56,645 bases of DNA from Leptolinea sp. (GCA_012798535.1 JAAZMZ010000095.1:1-56645), one strand, 5' to 3'; counted from the stretch's first letter, positions 35,252 through 44,823 are shown. Numbers and translations: made by a program. Notes: a model not told the origin generated them from the letters alone.

Positions 35252-36213
35252 GTGACAGATGCTTCTCCGGCCAGAGTGAAAGAGAAAACGCGCACGGCAC
35301 CAATAGAATTCAACGCCTGACTGACCTGTCTGGTCGTATCGGCCGTGCAAAGTGCGATCATATTCCCGCCACCTCCCGCACCGATGAGTTTGGCGGCCAG
35401 CGCGCCCGATGATCGGGCGGTTTTCACCAGACGATCCAGCGAAAAAGATGAGACTTCTAGAGATTGCAGAAGTCGGTGATTTTCATCCATCATCTCAGCC
35501 AGCAGGCTAATATCTCCGCTCTCGATGGCTTTACGCGCGTTGTTTACCAGAGTCTCGATTGAATCAAATATACGCTGATACCCTTCTTTGTTTTGCTCAT
35601 ACCGTTTGCGTACACCCCCAACCATACTGCTGGTAGCGGAATTGATCCCTGTGTCAGCGATCACAAGATGGATGGGTTCTTTTACCGTTACTTTTTCCAT
35701 CCGGGCGCCGCGCCGGAAATAAATGGGCTGCTCATATGTGATCACCGTATTATCTACACCAGAGGGATTCCCATGATGAATCTTCTCCACTTCGAAAGCC
35801 AGCCGGTTAATTGTCTCCAGTGATAAGGATGACCCGTCAAGATAGCCGGAAAGCGCGCGGATCAACGCGCAGCTGACAGCCGCGCCGGACCCCATTCCAC
35901 CACCGATCGGAAGAGCGGAGTTAATACGGATCATCAACCCGGGGAACTGACGATTCTGGCATTCCGCGATGGTCAAATCGACAGCCATGCGCAATGGATT
36001 ATCTATTGGCAGGTCTTTCACATTCTTATAAAGGCGAATAACCGGGGAATCGATCCAAATTTCATTCGCCGGGCAACGGAAAGATTCAATGGATACTTCC
36101 ACTCGCAACTGGGAAACGGGAATAGCCAGGGCGGGTTTACCGTAAACTACGGCGTGTTCCCCCAGAAGGATGGCTTTTCCCGGTGCGCTGGCCGAAGTTA
36201 ATAATTCCGTCAT
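35248..36213 (-). CDS. Mevalonate kinase
   Basis: A 321-residue GHMP kinase phosphorylating mevalonate to 5-phosphomevalonate. The opening SAPGKAILLGEHAVVYGKPA, the ATP loop PIGGGMGSGAAVSCALIRAL, 'GNPSGVDNTVITYEQPIYF' and the C-terminal KLIGAGGGGNMIALC are all typical. It starts 2 bases after the UbiA-family gene and overlaps the isopentenyl phosphate kinase gene. No phosphomevalonate decarboxylase gene is in the window. Confidence 0.94.
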   Translation of the reverse strand: MTELLTSASAPGKAILLGEHAVVYGKPALAIPVSQLRVEVSIESFRCPANEIWIDSPVIRLYKNVKDLPIDNPLRMAVDLTIAECQNRQFPGLMIRINSALPIGGGMGSGAAVSCALIRALSGYLDGSSLSLETINRLAFEVEKIHHGNPSGVDNTVITYEQPIYFRRGARMEKVTVKEPIHLVIADTGINSATSSMVGGVRKRYEQNKEGYQRIFDSIETLVNNARKAIESGDISLLAEMMDENHRLLQSLEVSSFSLDRLVKTARSSGALAAKLIGAGGGGNMIALCTADTTRQVSQALNSIGAVRVFSFTLAGEASVT

Positions 36214-36215
36214 TC

Positions 36216-37085
36216 TTAGAAAATGTAGAAAATGGTCAACACACTGAATCCCCAGAGCAGGATGGCAATCTGAAGCGGCCGGTCGACCAGTAATACTTCA
36301 TCCGGAGGTATCTTGACATTCTGGATTTCTGTCAGCAATAGATATCGAAGCAGGCCATAGACAACAAAGGGGATAGTCAGCATCATGGTGTGATTGGTCG
36401 GTAGATTGGGCGCTGAAAAGGTATACAGGCTGTAAGCAATAATCGTCAACCCTGAGATCATCATCATGATCTGGTCCAGAAATGGCATGGTGTAGCCGTC
36501 AAGCACTTTTCGGTGGCTGGCAGCCGAATCGGTCAACAATGCCATTTCTGATCTACGCTTGCCAAAACCCAGATAGAGCGCCAGCATGAAGGTGACAACA
36601 TACAGCCAGGGTGAGAAGCGTTCGACCTGGATGAGGGTAACGCCGGCGCCCACTCTGAGAACGAAGCCCAGGGAAATGACCACAACATCGAGCAGAACAA
36701 TCTGTTTAAGGCGTATGGTGTACGCCAGATTAAGAATGAAATATAAAATTCCGACGATGAAAAAGGTGGGAGAGAGCCAGTACGCAAGTGCCAGAGTGGA
36801 AATAAGCAAGACAACATCTACGGCTATGGCGGTAGGAATGGGCAACGCGCCAGAAGCGATTGGCCGGTATTTCTTTCTGGGATGTGCTCTGTCTGCTTCG
36901 ACATCGATAATATCGTTGATAATATAGACAGTGCTCGATAGAATACAGAAGAGTATAAATCCCGCCAGTGTTCGCCCGAAAGCGATCGGATTGGTCAGTT
37001 GACGGTCAAACACCAGAGCGGCGAAGACAATGGCGTTCTTTGTCCATTGTTTAATGCGCATGGTTTTTATGATGGCACGCAACAT
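36216..37085 (-). CDS. UbiA-family prenyltransferase, polyprenyl-phosphate phosphoribosyltransferase-like
   Basis: A 289-residue membrane protein with about eight or nine helices. The first Asp-rich motif reads NDIIDVEADRAHPRKKYRPI, and 'MRIKQWTKNAIVFAALVF' opens the protein. These match the decaprenyl-phosphate phosphoribose synthase branch (Rv3806c-like), which moves phosphoribose from PRPP to a polyprenyl phosphate, better than the quinone or heme branches. Sitting first in the mevalonate kinase operon links it to isoprenoid supply. The ATG at 37085 has no clear ribosome site. The exact acceptor is not shown by the sequence. Confidence 0.87.
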   Translation of the reverse strand: MLRAIIKTMRIKQWTKNAIVFAALVFDRQLTNPIAFGRTLAGFILFCILSSTVYIINDIIDVEADRAHPRKKYRPIASGALPIPTAIAVDVVLLISTLALAYWLSPTFFIVGILYFILNLAYTIRLKQIVLLDVVVISLGFVLRVGAGVTLIQVERFSPWLYVVTFMLALYLGFGKRRSEMALLTDSAASHRKVLDGYTMPFLDQIMMMISGLTIIAYSLYTFSAPNLPTNHTMMLTIPFVVYGLLRYLLLTEIQNVKIPPDEVLLVDRPLQIAILLWGFSVLTIFYIF

Positions 37086-37130
37086 AGAAAATATCTTATC
37101 ATAAAACGAAAGGGAGCATTAATCAAAAGC

Positions 37131-37910
37131 GTGAGCAAAGTCCGTTTGGATCTTCGTCTTGTGGAAATCGGGTTAGTCGAAAGCCGCAATCTCGCGCAAC
37201 GCCTGGTAATGGCCGGTTCGGTGCGTGTGGATGGTCAGATGGTCTTAAAACCATCTCAAATGGTCAATCTGGATTCAAAGCTGGAATTGATCGAGAAGCA
37301 GCGTTTTGTCTCCAGGGGTGGTGAAAAATTGGAGGCAGCTCTTCAGGCTTTTCAACTGACCGATTTGACCGGCCTGGCGTGCGCGGATATCGGCGCTTCG
37401 ACGGGGGGATTCACAGACTGCCTGCTGCAGCATGGTGCAGGTTCGGTGATCTCCGTTGATTCCGGGCACGGTGATTTTCACTGGAAGCTTCGCAATGACC
37501 CACGCGTGACTTTGCTGGAACATACCAATGCCAGAAATCTTTCAGAACTACCGAATTATGTTCAATTGATTTGCGTGGACGTGTCCTTTATCTCGCTGCG
37601 CATCCTGTTCCCGGTGATCAGGGGATGGATTCACGAAAACGGCGGGCGGGTAATAGCTTTGATCAAACCGCAATTCGAAGCCGGCCGTGAGGAAGCGGAT
37701 CGGGGAAAAGGGGTGATCCGCGACCCTCATATTCACAGGCGTGTCTTGACAGATGTCTTGCAGACCGCGGAGAAAGATGGATTTGGTGTCAAAGGGCTGA
37801 TCCTTTCACCATTGGAAGGTCCGAAAGGGAACCGGGAATTTTTAGCCTATCTTACGTATCCGGGAAGTGCCCGGAGTGATCTTTCACAATTGATCGAAGA
37901 TGTTATCTAA
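37131..37910 (+). CDS. tlyA: TlyA family rRNA (cytidine-2'-O)-methyltransferase
   Basis: A 259-residue protein with an N-terminal S4 RNA-binding domain ('KVRLDLRLVEIGLVESRN' to about residue 65) and an FtsJ-like methyltransferase core (RFVSRGGEKLEAAL, CADIGASTGGFTDCLL, 'LICVDVSFISLRILFPVI', ALIKPQFEAG). TlyA proteins methylate 16S and/or 23S rRNA ribose; some are annotated as hemolysins. The GTG at 37131 is chosen because it directly precedes the S4 domain; an open frame from 36999 runs over the UbiA gene. AGGGAG lies 15 bases upstream, a long spacing. It diverges from the UbiA gene. Confidence 0.92.
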   Translation: MSKVRLDLRLVEIGLVESRNLAQRLVMAGSVRVDGQMVLKPSQMVNLDSKLELIEKQRFVSRGGEKLEAALQAFQLTDLTGLACADIGASTGGFTDCLLQHGAGSVISVDSGHGDFHWKLRNDPRVTLLEHTNARNLSELPNYVQLICVDVSFISLRILFPVIRGWIHENGGRVIALIKPQFEAGREEADRGKGVIRDPHIHRRVLTDVLQTAEKDGFGVKGLILSPLEGPKGNREFLAYLTYPGSARSDLSQLIEDVI

Positions 37911-37925
37911 AACAGGGATGATGGA

Positions 37926-38561
37926 ATGGATACAAAGTATTTGCAAAATCTACTGGCAGCCGGGGAAATACTCATCCTGTCCACAAGGCAACACTGGTTT
38001 GTGCTGTTTCAAGGCATCTGCCTTGATCTTATTCTTCTCCTCCTACTGGCTGTCGGCCTGGTGATCCTGGTCGCGCAGGCAGGTTCAAATCTCTGGGCAG
38101 CCGCCGTGGTGGGAATTATTCCGCTGTTCGACAGTCTGCGTCAAATACTGGCATGGACTAATCATCAATTCATTATCACCAACCGGCGGGTCATCCAGGT
38201 CTCAGGAATTATCAACAAAAATGTCATCGATTCATCGCTGGAGAAAGTGAATGATGTGAAGTTAACCCAGTCTCTGTGGGGCAGGGTATTCGGATACGGT
38301 GATGTCGAAATATTAACGGCCAGCGAACTGGGTTCGAATCGATTTGGTTTTATTGGCGATCCGGTTCAATTCAAAAAAGCCATGATAGATGCCAAGAATC
38401 GGCTGGGAGGAGATCCCCAGGAGGAGCTTTCTTTCAAGAATGTGATCAAGGAGGTCACCATTCCGGATTTGATCGAAGAGCTTGACGCACTGCGCATCAA
38501 GGGAATCATCACACAGGAAGAATTCCAAAACAAGAAAAAGGATCTGCTGAGCCGGATGTGA
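37926..38561 (+). CDS. PH-like (bPH) domain membrane protein with C-terminal SHOCT motif
   Basis: A 211-residue protein. Two membrane helices lie near residues 28-50 and 58-75. A bacterial PH (DUF304-like) domain follows with 'HQFIITNRRVIQVSGIINKN' and 'IDSSLEKVNDVKLTQSLWGR'. The C-terminal 'DLIEELDALRIKGIITQEEF' is a SHOCT-type short helical motif, often found in oligomerising or membrane-associated proteins. The function is unknown. The start at 37926 lies 15 bases after tlyA, so the two are probably co-transcribed. Its stop abuts the stop of the opposing membrane gene with no gap. Confidence 0.85.
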   Translation: MDTKYLQNLLAAGEILILSTRQHWFVLFQGICLDLILLLLLAVGLVILVAQAGSNLWAAAVVGIIPLFDSLRQILAWTNHQFIITNRRVIQVSGIINKNVIDSSLEKVNDVKLTQSLWGRVFGYGDVEILTASELGSNRFGFIGDPVQFKKAMIDAKNRLGGDPQEELSFKNVIKEVTIPDLIEELDALRIKGIITQEEFQNKKKDLLSRM

Positions 38562-39428
38562 TTACTTGCGAATCCCTCTGCGCATGAGGATCAAATACAA
38601 ACCGAAGATGATCAAACTGATTGATCCGGTGTTGCCGATCAATGTGAAAGCACTGCTGCGACTGCCTCCCATCGTTAGACCCCAGCCAACCATGGTCAAA
38701 ATCCCCCCCGGAATGAGCGGCCACCAGAGAAAAACTGGATTGATCATCCGTGAGGTCAGAGTAATGAGAATCCATCCCAGTCCCAGGCAGCTGATGAAAA
38801 AGCCGACCTGCACCAGCTCATTATTCATGGAATTACTGACAAATCCCAGGTAGAATCCGGGGCCCAGTCCGGATAAGAGGCACCCAGGGATCAATAATCC
38901 CAGAAGGCGTTCGAAAAAACCCCAGGCGATAAAAGCCAGTCCAATTGCCCCAAAGATTGATGCGAGAAAAACAAAAACAGATAACCTGTCGGTGATAAAG
39001 GGATAGGCAACACCTGCAAAAATGCAGGCAACTAAAAATGCCCACCAGGCATGATGTTTACCGTACAGCAGTGAAAAGAACAGAATGAGAAGGAATCCCC
39101 CGGTCACCACCAAGAAAGCCCAACCCAGGCGGATCGTGAATTTCGATTGGACGATGAGATCACCAAAAAGGATCATCACGGAAAAACCCAGACCGCCGAT
39201 CACCAGACCTGGGATGATCCAGGCCATGCGGCGGGAATTCAGGCCGGTTGCGAGCAATATCACGCCAATGGCCGGAAGGACGGTCAGACTGAGCCATTCC
39301 GTCTTAAGGTATTGATCCAACAGGATTAAAAAACCTGCCATCACAAGGAGAATGCCGAAGAAAGTTGGAGTGAACCTGTGGTTCTCAGGTGATTGCTGAA
39401 CAGAAGGATGATCAGTTTGTGATTCCAT
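38562..39428 (-). CDS. Multi-pass membrane protein downstream of a two-component pair
   Basis: A 288-residue protein that is almost entirely hydrophobic. About ten membrane helices are visible, often in pairs split by short loops ('FGILLVMAGFLILLDQYL', 'LTVLPAIGVILLATGL' and so on), similar to the LiaF/DUF5668-type helical hairpins. No soluble domain follows, so LiaF itself is not proven. It begins 3 bases after the response regulator stop and is the last gene of the operon. It may sense membrane stress for the kinase or be a regulated target. Confidence 0.8.
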   Translation of the reverse strand: MESQTDHPSVQQSPENHRFTPTFFGILLVMAGFLILLDQYLKTEWLSLTVLPAIGVILLATGLNSRRMAWIIPGLVIGGLGFSVMILFGDLIVQSKFTIRLGWAFLVVTGGFLLILFFSLLYGKHHAWWAFLVACIFAGVAYPFITDRLSVFVFLASIFGAIGLAFIAWGFFERLLGLLIPGCLLSGLGPGFYLGFVSNSMNNELVQVGFFISCLGLGWILITLTSRMINPVFLWWPLIPGGILTMVGWGLTMGGSRSSAFTLIGNTGSISLIIFGLYLILMRRGIRK

Positions 39429-39431
39429 AGG

Positions 39432-40088
39432 CTATATTATTCCCAATTCTTTACTTCGTATAACAGCCTGCATACGATCGCGAACTTCCAATTTATCAAA
39501 AATATTGCTCAAATGATTTTTCACTGTGCCTTCCGCAATGACCAGTTGCTCGGCAATTTCTTTATTGCTGGCTCCGAGTGCAACCATTTTTATAATCTGC
39601 TTTTCCCGTTCTGAAAGAGGGGATTGGTTGGGTGGAACCTGTACTGGCTGGCTGCGCGGCAGGCGGGAAAACTCGGCCATCACCCGCGCTGTGACTGACG
39701 GCATCAGGAAATATTCTCCTCGATTCGCGGCGTAGATGGCTTCGTACAGCTTCTGTGAGGGAACATCCTTCAACAAATATCCATAGGCGCCGGCGCGCAA
39801 TCCCTCAAATATGAATTCATCCTCGTCAAATGTGGTCAGGGCGATAACGTGTGTCGAGGGATATAGCTCGTGCAAACGCCGGGTGGCTGATACACCATCC
39901 AACACAGGCATACGCAAATCCATCAGGACTACATCAGGCCGGTGAACAGCCGCCTGACGCAGAGCCTCTTCACCGTTGGAAGCCTCTGCCACCACTTCGA
40001 AATCCGGCTGTGCGGTGAGCAAGATACGCAGTCCTTCTCTGAAAAGCGCCTGGTCATCGACCAGAAGGATACGGATTGGTTGTTTCAT
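39432..40088 (-). CDS. Response regulator, NarL/FixJ (LuxR-type) family
   Basis: A 218-residue DNA-binding regulator. The receiver domain has the acidic pair DD at 11-12, phospho-acceptor Asp57 in VVLMDLRMP, the Thr in ALTTFDEDEF and the Lys in YLLKDVPSQK. A LuxR-type helix-turn-helix follows from about residue 150 ('LSEREKQIIKMVALGASNKE' then IAEQLVIAEGTVKNHLSNIF). It overlaps the kinase gene by ATGA (40085-40088), which marks the two as cognate. The targets are unknown. Confidence 0.95.
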   Translation of the reverse strand: MKQPIRILLVDDQALFREGLRILLTAQPDFEVVAEASNGEEALRQAAVHRPDVVLMDLRMPVLDGVSATRRLHELYPSTHVIALTTFDEDEFIFEGLRAGAYGYLLKDVPSQKLYEAIYAANRGEYFLMPSVTARVMAEFSRLPRSQPVQVPPNQSPLSEREKQIIKMVALGASNKEIAEQLVIAEGTVKNHLSNIFDKLEVRDRMQAVIRSKELGII

Positions 40089-41320
40089 CCCGGAACACTT
40101 ATTTGAAGGGTGAACCCTTCTCCTTTCGACGTAAAGATTTCACAATTGCCGTTTACCAGATTCAAGCGCTCGCGGAGGCCGATCAATCCAAATCCGCCCT
40201 CGATTTTTTCGGTACCCCGTCCATCGTCCTGGATGGTCATATTTACGACTTGAGGATCAGTGTAATCAATATGAACCGAAAAGAATGTGGCAGAGGCATG
40301 TTTGCGAGTATTGCTGAAAGCTTCCTGGGCTGCTCTGAAGAGGGTAACGGATTTCTGGCTGTCTAACTCCCTGTAGCAACCCGCAATTGTAAAAGTGGTC
40401 TTCAATCCAGGATCGGATCCATCCTGCAGTAATCTGTCGATGCGGTTTTTCAGAGGAAGGCTCTCTTCAACCGATGAGCGTAATGTGTTCACCGATCGGC
40501 GAACTTCCTGTAAGGCTTCCTGACTGAGGTTTTGGGCTTTCTCAAGCATCGATCGAGCGGTTGAAGGATCTCGTTCCATCACAGCCGATGCCGCCTGAAT
40601 TTGCATATTGATAGTGGTCAGATAGTGCCCCAATCCATCATGGATCTCGCGTGCCATACGGTTACGTTCTTTTGTAATGGTCAGATCTTCTACCTGCGTG
40701 GCGAATTCCCGTAACCGGGCGTTGGCTGCTTCAAGGTCACCGATCAACCGATTGACTTCATGCCGGGCCTGTTCTTCACCAACGGCCACCTGGGTGAAGA
40801 TCATAATGAAGAACACACCGGCCGCATAGAGGGGAAGATTGGAAAGTGCTTCGTTCCAGTTTTGCGTATAGCCTTGAATAGCAACAACGTAAACCACGGC
40901 CGAAAGCAACGCTGAAACATACATCCAATAATTACAAAGTAACAATACACTTTGCCCGGCCAGAGGCAACAGTATCAAAAGTGTCAACCCATGTCCGCGA
41001 CTCAGGTAGACGATGATCGCCCCCAGCGTCATCTGGCAGATGAAATAGGCGATGATTGTCGAACGGGTGGGTTGGTGGGCAACGTAGGAAAAACCGTAGA
41101 CACCTACACTGATATAGGCAATACCGATCAATGTCAGCCAGACCAGTACTTGCATGGACTCGGGTTGGTAGGATGAAAAGATCGATAGATATGAGGCCAT
41201 TACCACGATGGCAAAAGCCAGGTTTATGCTCGATCCTGTCTGTATGATCTGCCTATTTGTCGGTTCCACAAATGGGATTATAGCATCCGTGCTGTTACCG
41301 GCAATCAACCGCAGGCACAT
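40085..41320 (-). CDS. Sensor histidine kinase, HisKA_3 (NarX/DesK-like) type
   Basis: A 411-residue membrane kinase. Five or six helices span residues 30-180 (for example FAIVVMASYLSIF, LVWLTLIGIAYISVGVYGF), with no extracytoplasmic sensor domain of note. A coiled linker leads to the dimerisation helix REIHDGLGHYL, with His227 as the phosphorylation site. The HATPase domain ends the protein with DDGRGTEKIEGGFGLIGLRER (the G1 and G2 boxes). Such kinases often read membrane state. The start at 41320 lacks a clear ribosome site and could lie slightly inside. Confidence 0.92.
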   Translation of the reverse strand: MCLRLIAGNSTDAIIPFVEPTNRQIIQTGSSINLAFAIVVMASYLSIFSSYQPESMQVLVWLTLIGIAYISVGVYGFSYVAHQPTRSTIIAYFICQMTLGAIIVYLSRGHGLTLLILLPLAGQSVLLLCNYWMYVSALLSAVVYVVAIQGYTQNWNEALSNLPLYAAGVFFIMIFTQVAVGEEQARHEVNRLIGDLEAANARLREFATQVEDLTITKERNRMAREIHDGLGHYLTTINMQIQAASAVMERDPSTARSMLEKAQNLSQEALQEVRRSVNTLRSSVEESLPLKNRIDRLLQDGSDPGLKTTFTIAGCYRELDSQKSVTLFRAAQEAFSNTRKHASATFFSVHIDYTDPQVVNMTIQDDGRGTEKIEGGFGLIGLRERLNLVNGNCEIFTSKGEGFTLQISVPG

Positions 41321-41455
41321 CTTTTTTCAACAGTCACAGAGCGCAATAGGAAATGGAGTATGACTTTTGGTGTCTGGTTAAAAAGATGAATTGGATTATG
41401 TTTAGGTGGTAATTCGAATAAGAAATTTGCATCGAAGCAATAGGAGATATCGAAT

Positions 41456-42949
41456 ATGAAAGTACTGTTGGTCTATCCAGAATTTCCAGATACTTTTTGG
41501 AGTTTTAAACATGCTCTTCAATTTGTACGTAAAAATTCATCCAATCCACCCCTGGGTCTGGTAACGATAGCCGCACTTTCTCCTGCCGAATGGGAAAAGC
41601 GCCTGGTCGATATGAATGTCCGACCGTTGAGCGACAAAGATATTCAATGGGCGGATATTGTGTTTATCAGCGCGATGATCATCCAAAGAGATTCTACGCA
41701 TGCAGTGGCCAGGCGGATAAAGGCCGCCGGGAAGACCATTGTTGCCGGTGGACCGCTTTTCACTGGTGAATGGCAGGATTTCCCCGAGATCGATCATTTT
41801 GTTTTAAACGAAGGTGAGATCACATATCCACAATTTCTGAAAGACCTGAAATCGGGAACATTGCAGAAAGCCTACACAACAACAGAATTTGCGGATATCA
41901 CACAATCACCTGTTCCCATGTGGGAATTGATCGAGATGAAGCGTTATGATTCCATGTGCATTCAATTCTCGCGCGGCTGCCCCTTTGCCTGTGAGTTCTG
42001 TAACATCACTGCCATGCTGGGGCATACACCCCGTCTGAAATCTGCACAACAGATCATTGCGGAACTGGATAAACTGTACAATCTAGGCTGGCGAAGAAAT
42101 GTTTTCTTTGTGGATGATAACTTCATTGGCAATAAGAAAGCATTGAAGGAAGAGATCCTTCCAGCGTTGATTGAGTGGCGAAAAGACAAGAGTGGAACAA
42201 ATTTCATCACCGAAGCGTCCATCAATCTGGCCGATGATCCTGAATTAATGGATCTGATGACCAGGGCGGGCTTCATTTCGGTCTTTGTGGGAATTGAAAC
42301 TCCGGATGAATCCAGCCTGACAGAATGTCACAAGAATCAGAATAAAGGCCGCAGTCTACTAGACAGCGTCAAACGCCTTCAGCACAACGGACTGCAGGTG
42401 ATGGGTGGATTCATTGTGGGATTCGATTCTGATACGTCCTCAATTTTCCAAAGGCAAATAGATTTTATCCAAAACAGCGGAATTGTTACGGCCATGGTGG
42501 GGCTGCTGCAGGCGCCATTTGGGACGCCGTTGTATGCCCGATTAAAAGCTGAAGGTCGGCTCAACGAGGAAATGTCGGGTGACAATGCGGACGGCACAAC
42601 GAATATCATCCCAAAGATGGATATGCATGAGTTGCGAGAAGGGTATGAGAACATTTTGCGGACGATCTATTCCGCGGATGGTTTTTATCAGAGAGTCAAG
42701 ACTTTCCTCTCAAACTACAAACCGGTGAAATCCACCGTACATCTTGAATTCCAGGAAGTCCTCGCGCTGTTCCGTACAATCTGGAGAATTGGAATTTTGA
42801 GTTCTGAACGCGGGTATTACTGGAATCTGATTTTCTGGACTCTTATTCATGAGCCAAAGCAACTTCCTCTTGCCATCACGTTCACCGTCTATGGCTATCA
42901 TTTCAAGCGGGTGAGTGAAATACATGTGATGCAAGGCGCGTCTGCCTGA
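41456..42949 (+). CDS. B12-binding domain radical SAM protein with DUF4070-like C-terminus
   Basis: A 497-residue protein: an N-terminal cobalamin-binding fold (to about 140; 'VLLVYPEFPDTFWSFKHALQ', IVAGGPLFTGEW), a radical SAM core with FSRGCPFACEFCN (Cys175, Cys179, Cys182), and an HpnP-like C-terminal region from about 350. HpnP methylates hopanoids at C-2, and related proteins methylate or rearrange other unactivated carbons. No hopanoid gene is in the window, so the substrate is open. AGGAG precedes the ATG. A hairpin follows the gene. Confidence 0.9.
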   Translation: MKVLLVYPEFPDTFWSFKHALQFVRKNSSNPPLGLVTIAALSPAEWEKRLVDMNVRPLSDKDIQWADIVFISAMIIQRDSTHAVARRIKAAGKTIVAGGPLFTGEWQDFPEIDHFVLNEGEITYPQFLKDLKSGTLQKAYTTTEFADITQSPVPMWELIEMKRYDSMCIQFSRGCPFACEFCNITAMLGHTPRLKSAQQIIAELDKLYNLGWRRNVFFVDDNFIGNKKALKEEILPALIEWRKDKSGTNFITEASINLADDPELMDLMTRAGFISVFVGIETPDESSLTECHKNQNKGRSLLDSVKRLQHNGLQVMGGFIVGFDSDTSSIFQRQIDFIQNSGIVTAMVGLLQAPFGTPLYARLKAEGRLNEEMSGDNADGTTNIIPKMDMHELREGYENILRTIYSADGFYQRVKTFLSNYKPVKSTVHLEFQEVLALFRTIWRIGILSSERGYYWNLIFWTLIHEPKQLPLAITFTVYGYHFKRVSEIHVMQGASA

Positions 42950-42969
42950 CACTGGATCGCAAACGACAC

Positions 42970-43002
42970 AAACCGGCTGTTCCATGAGGACGGCCGGTTT
43001 TT
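42970..43002 (+). terminator. Intrinsic terminator before lepA
   Basis: AAACCGGC and GCCGGTTT form the stem, with a 15-base loop, followed by TT and then CGCGG. The T-run is short, so termination may be partial. Confidence 0.6.
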
Positions 43003-43007
43003 CGCGG

Positions 43008-43013
43008 TATACT
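43008..43013 (+). promoter_or_regulatory. Possible -10 box immediately upstream of lepA
   Basis: TATACT ends 10 bases before the lepA ATG at 43024. No -35 box is seen at the usual distance and no ribosome site lies before the ATG. If used, it would give a near-leaderless mRNA. Confidence 0.3.
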
Positions 43014-43023
43014 AACGGCGTTT

Positions 43024-44823
43024 ATGATCGAGCGTATTCGCAATTTTTGCATTATCGCACATATTGACCATGGAAAATCCACCCTGGCCGACAGACTCCT
43101 TCAATTGACAGGGACGATATCCGAACGGGATATGACCGCGCAGATTCTGGATAGTATGGATCTGGAACGCGAAAAAGGTGTGACCATAAAGGCATCTGCC
43201 GTGCGGATGATGTATACAGCCGCAGACGGTCTGCAATACGAGTTGAATCTGATCGATACCCCCGGGCACGTGGATTTCAGTTATGAAGTCAGCCGCGCCC
43301 TGGCAGCCTGTGAAGGCGCTTTGCTGGTGGTGGATGCCACTCAAGGTATTGAAGCTCAGACGCTGGCGAATCTCTACCTGGCGCTGGATTCAAATCTGGT
43401 TATCATCCCGGTCATCAATAAGATCGACCTGCCTTCTGCCCGGCCGGATGAAATCGCGCAGGATCTGAGCAACCTGCTGGGGTTCCCGGCTGAAAGAATT
43501 CCCCGAATTTCTGCCAAAGACGGAACAAATGTCGATCAGGTATTAGAGATCATAGTTAATGAGATTCCTCATCCCCGGGGCGATTCGAATGCGAAAACCC
43601 GCGCTTTGATCTTCGATTCACACTACGACAGTTACAAAGGGGTCATCGCCTACGTGCGTGTTTTCGAAGGAAAGATCACCGCCCGCGACGAACTTCATCT
43701 GATGGCGCATCTGGCGAATTACAAGCCGGTGGAAGTCGGGATTTTTGTTCCCACCATGAAAGCGATCGATGCCCTTGAAGCCGGAGATGTTGGCTATATT
43801 GCCACGGGATTGAAATCGGTTTCTGAATGCCGGGTGGGCGATACGATCACACTATCGGCAAATCCGGCGGATTCCGCTCTGGCCGGGTACAGGCATCCCA
43901 AACCCATGGTTTTCGCCGGCATTTATCCGGTGGAGGGTGAGGATTATCCCGAATTGAAGGATGCTCTGGAAAAGCTCCAATTGAATGATGCTTCACTGAT
44001 CTATGAACCGGAAACCAGCCAAGCTCTTAATTTTGGTTTTCGCTGCGGTTTTCTTGGCCTATTTCATATGGAGATCATTCAGGAGCGTTTGGAACGTGAA
44101 TATGACCTGGATATTATCGTCACTGCGCCTTCCGTGGAATATGAAGTTCATTTGCATGATGGTACGGTAAAGGTCATCGACTCCCCGGTGCAACTGCCGG
44201 ATGAAGGTTTGATCGAAGAGATTCGCGAACCCTGGATGAAACTGGAAATATTCAGCCCAACAGAATACTACGGCCCCGTCATGGAGTTGGTCACGAAAAG
44301 ACGGGGAGTCTTCAAAGAACAGGATTACCCAGCTCCGAATCGGGTACAGTTGACCTTTGAAATCCCGTTGTCAGAGATCATCGTCAATTTCTTTGATGAA
44401 CTGAAGTCAAGGACCCGTGGATACGCCTCTATGGATTACCAGTTCGCCGACTACCGTCCGGGCAGCCTGGTGAAGCTGGAAGTACTCGTGAATATGGATC
44501 CGGTGGATGCACTGGCCAGCATTGTGCATAAAGATGAAGCCTATCACCGCGGACAAAGCCTGGTGACCAAATTAAAAGAGATCATTCCACGCCAGCAATT
44601 CGATGTCCCCGTTCAAGCCGCTTCCTCAGGAAGGGTCATTTCAAGAGCCAATATCAAAGCCGTTCGAAAGGACGTGCTGGCCAAGTGCTACGGCGGGGAT
44701 ATCACCCGAAAGAAAAAATTGCTGGAAAAACAAAAAAAGGGCAAGAAGCGCATGAAGATGATTGGCAATGTAGAGATTCCTCAAGCGGCCTTCATGGCTG
44801 TGCTGCAATTGGAGGAAGAATGA
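43024..44823 (+). CDS. lepA: Elongation factor 4 (LepA)
   Basis: A 599-residue translational GTPase that acts on stalled or maturing ribosomes. The G domain has [26 protein letters not shown] (switch I Thr), [12 protein letters not shown] and NKIDLPSA. The LepA-specific C-terminal domain ends with ARANIK-like '[20 protein letters not shown]' then [19 protein letters not shown]. The length is standard. The final codons overlap the flippase-like gene by ATGA. Confidence 0.97.
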   Translation: MIERIRNFCIIAHIDHGKSTLADRLLQLTGTISERDMTAQILDSMDLEREKGVTIKASAVRMMYTAADGLQYELNLIDTPGHVDFSYEVSRALAACEGALLVVDATQGIEAQTLANLYLALDSNLVIIPVINKIDLPSARPDEIAQDLSNLLGFPAERIPRISAKDGTNVDQVLEIIVNEIPHPRGDSNAKTRALIFDSHYDSYKGVIAYVRVFEGKITARDELHLMAHLANYKPVEVGIFVPTMKAIDALEAGDVGYIATGLKSVSECRVGDTITLSANPADSALAGYRHPKPMVFAGIYPVEGEDYPELKDALEKLQLNDASLIYEPETSQALNFGFRCGFLGLFHMEIIQERLEREYDLDIIVTAPSVEYEVHLHDGTVKVIDSPVQLPDEGLIEEIREPWMKLEIFSPTEYYGPVMELVTKRRGVFKEQDYPAPNRVQLTFEIPLSEIIVNFFDELKSRTRGYASMDYQFADYRPGSLVKLEVLVNMDPVDALASIVHKDEAYHRGQSLVTKLKEIIPRQQFDVPVQAASSGRVISRANIKAVRKDVLAKCYGGDITRKKKLLEKQKKGKKRMKMIGNVEIPQAAFMAVLQLEEE

